NCBI GenBank assembly: GCA_944325175.1
Contig: CALUYZ010000019.1
Coordinates: forward strand, 1-37,714
Direction of reading: 5' to 3'
DNA: 37,714 bases
Origin: Candidatus Gastranaerophilales bacterium
GTDB taxonomy: Bacteria; Cyanobacteriota; Vampirovibrionia; Gastranaerophilales; Gastranaerophilaceae
Shown here: in pieces, positions 1 to 7,239 of the stretch
Numbering within the stretch: the first letter of the stretch is position 1
How the letters are laid out: every line of letters begins with the position of its first letter
The notes under the pieces: generated by a model
The model's input: only the letters and a program-made list of their open reading frames with translations
What the model was told of the DNA's origin: nothing
The model's database searches: none
Made by a program: the position numbers and the translations under genes

Positions 1-184
1 TCCCTTGCTATTTTTTAATTCTTAAAAATATATTCCAAACAAAGGTCGAGATTACATCTCAATCTCAAAACTTGAAAATCAGGTCGTTTCACTCCCGTTT
101 TTCTTACGTTTTTCGATATACCGACCTCTAAGCCTTGAGCAAGCTCAAGAGCTAAGAGTCTGGCATCCCTTGCTATTTTTTAAT
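1..184. repeat. 165-base repeat unit bounded by 19-base direct repeats
   Basis: The 19-mer TCCCTTGCTATTTTTTAAT occurs at 1-19 and again, identically, at 166-184, a period of 165 bases. The window opens exactly on the first copy, so more units may lie outside. Inside the unit an imperfect hairpin spans about 123-160, with a perfect core CTTGAGC-AA-GCTCAAG. Shorter inverted pairs GGTCG (82-86) and CGACC (122-126) enclose the middle part. On the minus strand one frame is open for about 50 codons but has no start codon. I see no gene here. Most likely this is a dispersed or tandem non-coding repeat. Confidence 0.5.
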
Positions 185-273
185 GTCAAAATTTCAAGAT
201 TAAATCTCTTATTTTTAAAACCGGCTAAAATTCAAAACAAAGAGATTGCAGCTAAATTCATGATTAACTAATT

Positions 274-296
274 GTTGGGCTGAAAGCCCAACCTAC
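274..296 (-). repeat. GTAG-headed palindrome, type A (REP-like)
   Basis: On the minus strand it reads GTAG, then stem GTTGGGCT, loop TTC and stem AGCCCAAC: a perfect 8-bp hairpin. A GTAG tetranucleotide next to a hairpin is the hallmark of REP sequences moved by RAYT-type transposases. No such transposase is in the window. Confidence 0.7.
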
Positions 297-300
297 TTTT

Positions 301-419
301 GGTAAAATATGCATATTTTTTGCCAGATTGTTTAACTTTATACAAAATTACTTAGTTGAACTTACGGTAAAATGTGCATGTTTGCCTCAATTTGTTTGAG
401 GCTATACAAAAATACTTAG
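301..419 (+). repeat. Degenerate tandem repeat, two units of about 55 bases
   Basis: Unit one (301-355) and unit two (366-419) both begin GGTAAAAT, continue with a TGCAT core and a T-rich middle, and end TATACAAAA-TACTTAG. A third partial copy of the front half lies at about 573-595, after the next type A palindrome. The units lie between two GTAG-headed palindromes and look like part of a composite non-coding element. No coding potential is seen. Confidence 0.5.
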
Positions 420-423
420 AGCA

Positions 424-447
424 GTAGGTTGGGGTTTCTACCCCAAC
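424..447 (+). repeat. GTAG-headed palindrome, type B (REP-like)
   Basis: GTAG is followed by stem GTTGGGGT, loop TTCT and stem ACCCCAAC, a perfect 8-bp hairpin. Relative to type A, the seventh stem pair is G:C instead of C:G. This compensatory change keeps the hairpin. Its GTAG end faces the GTAG end of the type A copy at 274-296. Confidence 0.7.
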
Positions 448-459
448 TAAAACTAAAAC

Positions 460-517
460 TGGCTCAGTTGGTAGCGCACAACACCGGTAGTGCTGGGGGC
501 AGGGGCTCAAGTCCTCT
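460..517 (+). pseudogene. Decayed tRNA (D, anticodon and T arms only)
   Basis: This 58-base stretch aligns without gaps to the body of the tRNA-Ala at 34853-34925, with about 46 of 58 bases identical. It keeps a D arm (GGCTCAGTTGGTAGCGC), an anticodon arm with one mismatch, a five-base variable loop and a pairable T arm. Both flanks fail to form an acceptor stem. Position 33 is C instead of the near-universal U, and the T loop starts CTC instead of TTC. The nominal anticodon would be GGT. It is almost surely non-functional and lies between two palindromic repeats, which suggests it was captured with them. Confidence 0.6.
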
Positions 518-547
518 ATACTAAGCAAGATTCATAGTTAATTTATT

Positions 548-570
548 GTTGGGCTGAAAGCCCAACCTGC
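548..570 (-). repeat. GTAG-type palindrome, type A, second copy
   Basis: Same 8-bp stem and GAA/TTC loop as 274-296, but the tetranucleotide is GCAG (CTGC on the plus strand), one change from GTAG. It pairs head to head with the type B copy at 602-625. Confidence 0.65.
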
Positions 571-601
571 TTTTGATAAATGTGCATATTTGTTTCAGCC
601 C

Positions 602-625
602 GTAGGTTGGGGTTTCTACCCCAAC
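602..625 (+). repeat. GTAG-headed palindrome, type B, second copy
   Basis: Identical to the copy at 424-447: GTAG, stem GTTGGGGT, loop TTCT, stem ACCCCAAC. A further badly decayed type A-like stretch may follow at about 630-650. From there to 780 nothing else is recognisable. Confidence 0.7.
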
Positions 626-782
626 TAAAACAAACCTGAAAGCCAAGCCTGTATGGTGAAACGAATATATCATGCCTGATTGTTTTGAGATGATAAAAAT
701 GATAGGGTGGGGTGGGGTGATTATTTTATGTTTAATATTGGGATAATTTGTAATTTTTATTTGATTTGACTAATTTGTAAAA

Positions 783-818
783 GAAGAAAAAATCGGGCAA
801 ATAATTACTTGCCCGATT
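783..818 (-). terminator. Intrinsic terminator of the AIM24-like gene
   Basis: On the minus strand a perfect 10-bp stem AATCGGGCAA/TTGCCCGATT with an 8-base loop is followed by TTTTTTCTTCTTTT. It begins 13 bases after the stop codon at 832. Confidence 0.9.
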
Positions 819-831
819 GTTAAAGACAGTT

Positions 832-1785
832 TTATCTATCAGAAATAGAGGTTTGGAAGCCATCTAAGATACCTTTTTTAGCATTTGCAACGGGGTTGTA
901 GCCTTCGTTCATGGTGGTTCCTGCAATTATTGGAGCCATTAAAACTTTGCCTGTTCCACGATAAACATTCACAAGCCCTTCTTTGTTAACCATTGAACCG
1001 ATGAGGGTTTTAGAGGTTCTTTCACAGGTAAATTCTAATGATTTTGACCATGCTATTGCCATGCTGCCATCTACTTTTAAGGTGTCATTATTAAGATTAA
1101 ATTCAATAAGTTCTTCTCTTGGTACGGGGGATTCTAAGACCACAACGCCGTTTCCTGAAAGCGATAAGTTCCAAATGCCTTTATTTGCAAATGCAGTTGA
1201 GATGCTTTTGCTGTTTAGAATAACATGTTCTTTTAATTGGGTGTCACATGCTAAAAATAAGCCGTCATCAAGAACAATGCCATCGCCCCAAGCGGAAACA
1301 TCTTCAAGTATAATATGTTTGTAGGTAGGCTCTAGCATAACCATACCAAGCCCCTTATAGAGAGGTTTTACAGCAGTTTCACTTGTAACCATACTCTTAA
1401 CAGCACCTTTTAATAAGTTACCGACAGCCTTTATGCCTGAGCCTAAGCCTGTTTCGCTTTCAATGTCACCAAACATCCATTGCATGGCACCGGCTTGAAC
1501 TCTTGCAGAATTATTATTTAAAGTAATTAAAACCTGTCTTTTTTTGACATTCATTTCTTTTGCAAAATATTGCTGCATACAGTCGTAATCACAGCTTAAA
1601 TCTTGCTGATGTTCATAGACAGTATATTTACCCAATGTATTTATGGGTTTCATGTTGGCATTTTTTGCAAAGTCTACTTGATGAATATATTTATTTTCAA
1701 CTTCTTTAATTATATTTCCGCACTTATAACAAACTGTAGCGGTATCTTGCAACTCTGTGCCGCATTTAGGACATTGAATGGTCAT
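832..1785 (-). CDS. AIM24-family protein with N-terminal zinc ribbon
   Basis: The protein has 317 residues. Residues 5-22 form a zinc ribbon (CPKCG ... CYKCG, two CxxC knuckles). From about residue 55 onward it resembles the AIM24/TIGR00266 family, a beta-rich fold named after a yeast mitochondrial protein whose bacterial role is unknown; the segment near residues 265-285 (GSMVNKEGLVNVYRGTGKV) is typical. A glycine-rich stretch near 115-130 is the only weakly hydrophobic part, and there is no signal peptide. The ATG is preceded by AAAGGAG at good spacing, and the gene ends at its own strong terminator, so it is probably monocistronic or the last gene of a unit with the broken zinc-ribbon gene upstream. 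The family call is good; the function is unknown. Confidence 0.8.
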   Translation of the reverse strand: MTIQCPKCGTELQDTATVCYKCGNIIKEVENKYIHQVDFAKNANMKPINTLGKYTVYEHQQDLSCDYDCMQQYFAKEMNVKKRQVLITLNNNSARVQAGAMQWMFGDIESETGLGSGIKAVGNLLKGAVKSMVTSETAVKPLYKGLGMVMLEPTYKHIILEDVSAWGDGIVLDDGLFLACDTQLKEHVILNSKSISTAFANKGIWNLSLSGNGVVVLESPVPREELIEFNLNNDTLKVDGSMAIAWSKSLEFTCERTSKTLIGSMVNKEGLVNVYRGTGKVLMAPIIAGTTMNEGYNPVANAKKGILDGFQTSISDR

Positions 1786-1834
1786 AAAAATCTCCTTTAC
1801 TTTAGTAATTTCCCGTTAAATGTAGTTTTTTATT

Positions 1835-1938
1835 TTAAAATGGCATGCCGCAATTAAGGCAAAAAATTTAAAAGTTCCTAACTCTTGCCCGCAATAACTA
1901 CATTCCACACTAAACCTTTCTAATAAAACAACCAACAT
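1835..1938 (-). pseudogene. Mini zinc-ribbon gene with a one-base frameshift
   Basis: Starting at ATG 1938, the frame reads a short hydrophobic opening and then VECSYCGQELGTFKFF. Just after a run of six T (plus-strand A 1861-1866) the frame is wrong. Shifted by one base, it continues CLNCGMPF and stops at 1835. With seven T the product would be a clean 34-residue zinc ribbon (CxxCG ... CxxCG), the same design as the N-terminus of the AIM24-like protein just downstream. Read literally, the ORF instead ends in ALIAACHFKIKNYI and stops further on. It could be a true pseudogene, slippage at the T run, or a homopolymer error in the assembly. Confidence 0.4.
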
Positions 1939-1992
1939 TTACAGAGTCATTTCATTATATTTTATATTTTAAATATGGGCAATAAAATTAAT

Positions 1993-2412
1993 TTACTTAT
2001 TATTGTTTTCATCAAGAAGCGCTTTAACGGCTCTTTTGAATGTTTTAATATGCGGTTCAAACGGGCTTTGCTTAATGCCGGATTTTTCTGTCAGAAAAAG
2101 CATGGTTTGAAAAACTAAACCCGAGGGTTTAATTTCAGGAGTTTTTTTATTAGTATAAATGCCTGTTTCAAAAGGCTTTTGCAGTTTGTTTGAATGAAAG
2201 CGCATGCCTATTGCAAAGCCTCTATTATAAGGGGCTTTATACAATTCAACGGTATCACCTTTAGTTATTTCTTTTATAACCTTATTATCAATAAATTTTT
2301 TATATTCGTTTACTAAATCTTCCGTATAATTTTTTGGAGTATTAGCGGGCATTTTATTATACAGAGAATCATCAACAATTAAATTTGCGCAAAAACTTAT
2401 ATTATTAAACAT
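1993..2412 (-). CDS. Hypothetical protein, 139 residues
   Basis: I do not recognise this protein. It is lysine-rich, has no signal peptide or membrane segment, and opens MFNNISFCANLIVDD, which resembles the I-x-F-T-G opening of other small orphans in this window. The middle (about 50-85) alternates charged and aromatic residues (VELYKAPYNRGFAIGMRF), suggesting beta strands; the C-terminus is helical and basic. It is transcribed divergently from the GNAT-like gene at 2515, with about 100 bases between. The length and normal codon use support a real gene. Confidence 0.6.
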   Translation of the reverse strand: MFNNISFCANLIVDDSLYNKMPANTPKNYTEDLVNEYKKFIDNKVIKEITKGDTVELYKAPYNRGFAIGMRFHSNKLQKPFETGIYTNKKTPEIKPSGLVFQTMLFLTEKSGIKQSPFEPHIKTFKRAVKALLDENNNK

Positions 2413-2480
2413 ATATTTTTAAAGAACGAACACAATTTTTTTTGCCAAACCTAAAATATGCAAAATGCAAATAAAATAAT

Positions 2481-2505
2481 CTTTGTGTTTTAAATAAACA
2501 CAAGG
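2481..2505 (+). promoter_or_regulatory. Hairpin covering the ribosome binding site of the next gene
   Basis: CTTTGTGTTT (2481-2490) pairs with AAACACAAGG (2496-2505) in nine Watson-Crick pairs plus one G-T pair, with loop TAAAT. The 3' arm contains the AAGG that serves as Shine-Dalgarno for ATG 2515, so folding would mask it. There is no T-run, so it is not a terminator. Confidence 0.4.
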
Positions 2506-2514
2506 ATGATTTAT

Positions 2515-3090
2515 ATGAACATAACATTTACAGGTAAAATTCCAATAGCAGTATGTCAGGTTCAAAAAAGAAGTACAAAAGAAAATATTCCCGTAACTTT
2601 TTTTGAATATGACTGCAAAGATATTGAAGATGCATTTGAAGTAGAAAATTCAACACCTCTTTTTAATTATACCGATACAATAGCACAATATATGAGAAAC
2701 AAAATTAAACAGATAAAAAACAATGAAGAACCTTCAGATGAGCGCTTTTTCGGATTGTCTTCAAATGACGGCAAATTAATCGGGATAGCACAAACAAGTA
2801 AAACAAAAAGAAATTTGCACCTGGATTTTATAGAAACAGATTTTACTAACTACAAAAACACAGGTCGAAACCTTATAGCATTAATTTGCAAATATTGCAT
2901 AAAAGATAAAAAAGATAAAAATCTTGTCGTAGATTATTATGCGCAAGGCACACACGATTTTTATTCCAAAAAATGCGGTTTTGAACCCTGTAAAAAACCA
3001 AGAAAATTAAAAATCGGAAAAAAGGGAATGAAAAAACTTATTGAAAAAGCGCAAGCTAAATCAAATGCGCCTTTTCAAGATAAAAAATAA
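2515..3090 (+). CDS. GNAT-like acetyltransferase-fold protein
   Basis: The protein has 191 residues from ATG 2515. An in-frame ATG at 2506 lies directly on the AAGG ribosome site, so 2515 is the better start and gives the opening MNITFTGK. The C-terminal half looks like a GNAT fold: LHLDFIET, then NTGRNLIALICKYC (position of the acetyl-CoA helix), a strand LVVDYY, and HDFYSKKCGFEPC, the usual FYxKxGF ending. The classical Q/RxxGxG/A loop is poorly kept, so catalysis is uncertain. It is a diverged paralogue of the protein at 21911-22504 (shared L-D/E-FIET and FY-x3-CGF). The basic C-terminal tail may bind nucleic acid. The substrate is unknown. Confidence 0.6.
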   Translation: MNITFTGKIPIAVCQVQKRSTKENIPVTFFEYDCKDIEDAFEVENSTPLFNYTDTIAQYMRNKIKQIKNNEEPSDERFFGLSSNDGKLIGIAQTSKTKRNLHLDFIETDFTNYKNTGRNLIALICKYCIKDKKDKNLVVDYYAQGTHDFYSKKCGFEPCKKPRKLKIGKKGMKKLIEKAQAKSNAPFQDKK

Positions 3091-3095
3091 TATTT

Positions 3096-3536
3096 TTAAT
3101 TAGGATTTTGTTTTTCAATTAAAGAAGCGGCAAATTTAATAAAATTAGCACAAGGACGAACTTCATAGTATTCTTTTGTTCTTTTATCAGGAATATAGCT
3201 GCCCCTGTCTTCCCCTAAAAGGTCTTTACATAATATAGAATCAAATTCATTTTTAAATTCATCTGCTAAATCTTGAATTAATTTATAGTGTTTTGCCTTT
3301 AATTCATCATTGTTGTTTCCGACATATCCGCATTTAAGCCCGATTATTAAAAACATAGAGCTTACTGCCCCGCAAACTTCTCTAAGCCTTCCCATTCCAC
3401 CACCCATAGATGATGTCATTTTTAAACCCGTTTCAAAATCAATTCCAAAATCTTCACAAAATGCACAAAAAACAGATTGTGCACAATTATAGCCCGATAA
3501 AAATAATTCTTCCGCTTTTTTTGCTTTGTCTTCCAT
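3096..3536 (-). CDS. C_GCAxxG_C_C family protein
   Basis: The protein has 146 residues. The pattern GYNCAQSVFCAFC (Cys18, 24, 27), then VCGAVSS (Cys55), KCG (Cys69), a later C-K-D and RPCANF near the C-terminus matches the C_GCAxxG_C_C family, small cysteine-rich proteins common in anaerobes that are presumed redox or metal-binding proteins. A glycine-rich stretch SSMGGGMGRLREVCG (about 42-56) is typical. No signal peptide is visible. Its stop lies five bases from the stop of the convergent GNAT-like gene. The family is well supported; the biochemical role is not known. Confidence 0.85.
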   Translation of the reverse strand: MEDKAKKAEELFLSGYNCAQSVFCAFCEDFGIDFETGLKMTSSMGGGMGRLREVCGAVSSMFLIIGLKCGYVGNNNDELKAKHYKLIQDLADEFKNEFDSILCKDLLGEDRGSYIPDKRTKEYYEVRPCANFIKFAASLIEKQNPN

Positions 3537-3609
3537 AAAATTATTATATTAGCTAAAGGATTTTTTGCCACTTTTATGATATTATTTGCAAAAAGAAATT
3601 GAAGGAAGT

Positions 3610-4758
3610 ATGGTTTTGAAGGATAAAAAACTTCTTGTTTGCGTTCATATTTATTATCATAATCAGGTTGATTATGTAATTGAAAAATTGAAAAATATAA
3701 CAGGGGTTTGTTATGACCTTTATGTTACTTATTCAGTGGAAAACAAAGAAACAAAAGAAAAGTTTTTAAAGTTTAATGAAAATACAAAATTTTTAATTGT
3801 AGAAAACAAGGGTTATGATATTTATCCGTTTTTATGTTTAATCAATGAATTAAGCCTTGAAAATTACGGTTATGTTTTAAAACTTCATACAAAAAATAAA
3901 GATGAATTTGATAGTTACAGCTGGCGAGATGATTTATATGAAAATCTTATGGGAACAAAAAACATCTTTAAAACCAATTTGAAAAAATTAAAAAAATACG
4001 GGCTGGTTGGCTCTAAAAAAAGAATTACAACAATGAACAGAAGGTTCCCTGAAAACACCTTTTTGTTTGAAAAAGTTTGTAACAATATAGGGTTGAAACC
4101 TAAAAAAGCAAACTTTGTAGCAGGAACAATTTTTTTATCAAAAATTGAAATTATAAAAAAAATTAAAGAATTAAATTTACTTCAACTTGATTTTGAAAAT
4201 AAAGTAATGAAAACAGGCTCTGAAGGAACAAATGCGCATGTGACAGAAAGATTGTTTGGCGTTATTTGCAATGAAATGGGCTATAAAATATATGGCTCAA
4301 ACCAAAGAAAGCTATTTTCAAAAGAATGGAAAAATAAATCTTTAAGAACATTATTTTCAATTCAAAATAAAAATTGTAAAAAATACTATACTTTTTTTGG
4401 AATAACTTTTTCAACAAACAGATATAAATACAAAATCAAAGGCGATGATGTCGACATCTATATAACAGATGATAAAGGCAAAAAATTTTTAAAATCAAAA
4501 CAAATCGATGGCTTAGAAATTAAAATAAACGGCAATGGCAATTATATCAAAATTGCAAAAAGTGCAAAATTTAAAAATTGCAAATTAATTATCAACTCTA
4601 ACACTAATGATGTTATTATTGAAGAAAATGTTCAACTTGAAAATTGTTTGTTTAATTTAAACGAAAATGAAGGCAAGCTTTTAAAAATAACAAAAAATAG
4701 CAATTTAAAAAACAGAGAATTAGTTTTAAAAAACAAAAACGAGGAATGTATTATCTAA
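3610..4758 (+). CDS. RgpF-like glycan-synthesis protein with beta-solenoid-like tail
   Basis: This is the first gene of the plus-strand glycan operon, 382 residues from ATG 3610. An upstream TTG at 3586 is open, but the paralogue at 6094 begins at the position matching 3610. The N-terminal 230 residues resemble the rhamnan-synthesis F (RgpF) family: VCVHIYYHNQVDY, VENKGYDIYPFL and KLHTKNKD are family hallmarks. These proteins act on the cytoplasmic side in building surface polysaccharide. After a linker FFGITFSTNRYKYKIKG the last 100 residues repeat short strands (GLEIKINGNGNYIKI, KFKNCKLII, NDVIIEENVQLENC), as in a beta-solenoid. The stop overlaps the next start (TAATG). Confidence 0.75.
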   Translation: MVLKDKKLLVCVHIYYHNQVDYVIEKLKNITGVCYDLYVTYSVENKETKEKFLKFNENTKFLIVENKGYDIYPFLCLINELSLENYGYVLKLHTKNKDEFDSYSWRDDLYENLMGTKNIFKTNLKKLKKYGLVGSKKRITTMNRRFPENTFLFEKVCNNIGLKPKKANFVAGTIFLSKIEIIKKIKELNLLQLDFENKVMKTGSEGTNAHVTERLFGVICNEMGYKIYGSNQRKLFSKEWKNKSLRTLFSIQNKNCKKYYTFFGITFSTNRYKYKIKGDDVDIYITDDKGKKFLKSKQIDGLEIKINGNGNYIKIAKSAKFKNCKLIINSNTNDVIIEENVQLENCLFNLNENEGKLLKITKNSNLKNRELVLKNKNEECII

Positions 4759-6104
4759 TGACAAAAAGATATTGTGTTTTTGCAAGCTACAACAAAGAAA
4801 ATAAAATTAAAGATGACGTTATATTTTATTTAAAAGAATTGAATAAAATAACAAACGGCATTGTTTTTATAATGGACAATCCGGTTGATGATAAAGAAAT
4901 AAAAAAACTTGAAGGAATAACCATTTTTAATAAGTGCGAAAAGCACAATGAATATGATTTTGGCTCATACAAAAGGGGCTTTTTCTATTTGAAAGAAAAC
5001 GGGTTTTTAGACGATGCAAGTGAAATTATTTTTGCAAACGATTCTTGCTTTGGACCATTAAAACCTTTGAATTTATTTATTGAAAAATGGGAAAAAGAAA
5101 ATAAACCAGATTTTTATGGAATTACAATAAATAATTACGGATTCAAATATTTAAGCTATCCTGAACAGGAAACAAAAAATCCGCACATGCAATCTTATTT
5201 CTTTCTTGTCACAAAAAACATTTTTCAAAAAAAATTCTTTATTGATTTTTTAAATTCCGTTCAACATCAAGAACGTTTTAAACAAATTGTAAAATTGTAT
5301 GAAATGGGGCTTTCGGATGTCATTAAACAAAATGGCTATAAATTGGCAGCATATTTTGATTTTAAAGATTTCACAAAAGACCCCACAATAAAAAACAAAC
5401 CAATGCAAGAAACAATTAGAAACGGTTTTTTTATTAAGAAGAAAAATCCAATAATCACGGATTCAAACAAAAATTTAGCAAATTACTATTTTCAAAAAAG
5501 TATTTTTCCTTACATTTTAAACAAAAAAGAGGAATTAGTTAAAAAGTCAAAATTTTGCTTTGCACCTTTTTTCTTAATAAAATATCTGTTTTTTGCAATT
5601 TTAAAAAATGTCTTTAAAATCAAAAACGAAGGATGCGCAAAAGTTTTTGCAGTTTTTGGCATAAATTTTAAATTTAAAAGGTATGATTATAAAATTTCAG
5701 ATTACAGTAATTCTATAAAAATTATAAACAACAATAATAAAACAACCCTTAAACATAGAAAAATAGAAGGTCTTGAAATTATTATAAAAGGCAAAAATAA
5801 CACGGTACAAATAGATAAAGATGCAAAGTTTAAAAACTCAAAAATAGAAATTTTATCAGATAATTGCCATATAGAAATACATTCAACATTTCTTACATCA
5901 AATTTATTCGTAAAATTTGAAAAAGAAAATTATCAAAGTTTAATTGTTGATAAAAATGCAATAATTTCAGATTTAAAAATTTATTCAGACAGAAAAGAAG
6001 TTTTAATTGAAATAAAAGAAGGCAAAATCTCAAATAATTCCGCCAAAATTGAAAATTTCACAGACACAGAAAACAGACCAAGGGTGATAATAAATGAAAA
6101 ATAA
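4758..6104 (+). CDS. RgpF-family protein, diverged, with the same tail
   Basis: The protein has 448 residues from ATG 4758, which overlaps the previous stop as TAATG with GAGG at 4741-4744 in front; an ATG at 4746 sits on the ribosome site. Family signs are EYDFGSYKRGFFYL, FANDSCFGPL and HMQSYFFLVTKN, matching the RgpF domain in a version more distant from its neighbours. At about 265-290 a hydrophobic patch (FFLIKYLFFAILKNVF) precedes the linker VFAVFGINFKFKRYDYKI. The tail (GLEIIIKGKNNTVQI, KFKNSKIEI) belongs to the beta-solenoid-like module shared with both flanking genes. It is probably a glycosyltransferase of cell-surface glycan assembly. The sugar is unknown. Confidence 0.7.
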   Translation: MTKRYCVFASYNKENKIKDDVIFYLKELNKITNGIVFIMDNPVDDKEIKKLEGITIFNKCEKHNEYDFGSYKRGFFYLKENGFLDDASEIIFANDSCFGPLKPLNLFIEKWEKENKPDFYGITINNYGFKYLSYPEQETKNPHMQSYFFLVTKNIFQKKFFIDFLNSVQHQERFKQIVKLYEMGLSDVIKQNGYKLAAYFDFKDFTKDPTIKNKPMQETIRNGFFIKKKNPIITDSNKNLANYYFQKSIFPYILNKKEELVKKSKFCFAPFFLIKYLFFAILKNVFKIKNEGCAKVFAVFGINFKFKRYDYKISDYSNSIKIINNNNKTTLKHRKIEGLEIIIKGKNNTVQIDKDAKFKNSKIEILSDNCHIEIHSTFLTSNLFVKFEKENYQSLIVDKNAIISDLKIYSDRKEVLIEIKEGKISNNSAKIENFTDTENRPRVIINEK

Positions 6105-7239
6105 AATTTTAGTTTGTATTCATATTTATTATCACAATCAGGTTGATTACATAATTGAAAAGTTAAAAAGCCTAAATGGTCTTGATTATGATTTATTTGT
6201 TACATACGTTGAAGAAAATAATGAGACCAAAGAAAAATTTTTAAATTTTAATAAAAATGCAAAATTTAAAATAGTTGAAAATAAAGGATATGACATCTAT
6301 CCGTTTTTGGTTTTAATTAATGAAATTGACCTTGAAAAATATTCTTGTGTCCTAAAACTTCATACAAAAAACCATGATAAACTGGGAAGCTATTCTTGGC
6401 GAGATAATCTTTATAACAACCTTTTAGAAACAAAAACAATTTTTGGAAAAAACATAAAAAAATTGAAAAAATATGGAATTATCTGTGCTGAAAATCGAAT
6501 AGCAAAAATGGAAGATAATTGGGCCGAAGATACTTGGCTTTTTGAAGATGTTTGTAAGCAAATCGGAATTAAACCAACAAAAGCGAAATTTTGTGCAGGA
6601 ACAATATTCTTAGCAAAAATTGAGATTATAAAAAGAATTAAAGAATTAAATTTGCTTCAGCTTGATTTTGAAAATAAAGCAATGGAAACAGGTTCAAACA
6701 GTACAAATGCCCATGTGGTGGAAAGATTGTTTGGTGTTGTTTGCAAGCAACTGGGCTATGAAATTTACGGGTCAAATCAAAGAAAAATATTTTCAGATGA
6801 ATGGAATAAAAAAGTTTTTGATAACATTTTTTCCGTTAAAAATAAAGGCACATACAAATATATTACCATTCTATGGTTTTCCATAAAATTAAATCGTTAT
6901 AATTACCCCATAATTGGAAATAAAAACACGATATATTTAACAGAAAACAAAGAAATGGATTTTTTAAGAAAAAAATCTATCGAAGGCCTGCAAATAAAAA
7001 TTAACGGCAATGAAAACATGATTAAAATTTCAAAAAGTGCAAAATTTATAAATTGTGAACTAATTATTACAACCGATGATAATAATGTTATTATTGAAGA
7101 TAATGTAAAACTTGAAAATTGCACACTTATTATAGAGAAAAACTGTGAAACAAAATTAAAAATAGAAAGAAATTCAACTTTGAAAAATAAAAAAATTATT
7201 ATGTCTGATAAATATGAGGAATTAGCTTTAGATGAGTAA
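6094..7239 (+). CDS. RgpF-like protein, close duplicate of 3610-4758
   Basis: The protein has 381 residues; the ATG lies 11 bases inside the previous gene, with AAGGGTG upstream. It aligns end to end with the 3610 product: HIYYHNQVDY, VENKGYDIYPFL, KLHTKNHD, ELNLLQLDFENKAM, TNAHVVERLFGV and YGSNQRK are all kept, as is the tail (GLQIKINGNENMIKI, KFINCELII, NNVIIEDNVKLENC). This points to tandem duplication around the 4758 gene followed by divergence, perhaps to add similar sugars at two positions of one repeat unit. Catalytic residues of this family are not established well enough for me to judge activity. Confidence 0.75.
   Translation: MKNKILVCIHIYYHNQVDYIIEKLKSLNGLDYDLFVTYVEENNETKEKFLNFNKNAKFKIVENKGYDIYPFLVLINEIDLEKYSCVLKLHTKNHDKLGSYSWRDNLYNNLLETKTIFGKNIKKLKKYGIICAENRIAKMEDNWAEDTWLFEDVCKQIGIKPTKAKFCAGTIFLAKIEIIKRIKELNLLQLDFENKAMETGSNSTNAHVVERLFGVVCKQLGYEIYGSNQRKIFSDEWNKKVFDNIFSVKNKGTYKYITILWFSIKLNRYNYPIIGNKNTIYLTENKEMDFLRKKSIEGLQIKINGNENMIKISKSAKFINCELIITTDDNNVIIEDNVKLENCTLIIEKNCETKLKIERNSTLKNKKIIMSDKYEELALDE

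Noticed and set aside
18..184. Minus-strand open frame of about 50 codons
   Set aside because: No start codon or ribosome site, lies entirely inside a repeat, and codon choice differs from that of the genes.
274..625. Regularly spaced palindromes that could suggest a CRISPR array
   Set aside because: Orientation alternates, spacing is irregular (31 to 127 bases), repeats are of two types, and no cas genes are near.
983..1324. Plus-strand frame opposite the AIM24-like gene
   Set aside because: Antisense shadow without a ribosome site or recognisable motif; the minus-strand gene explains the region.
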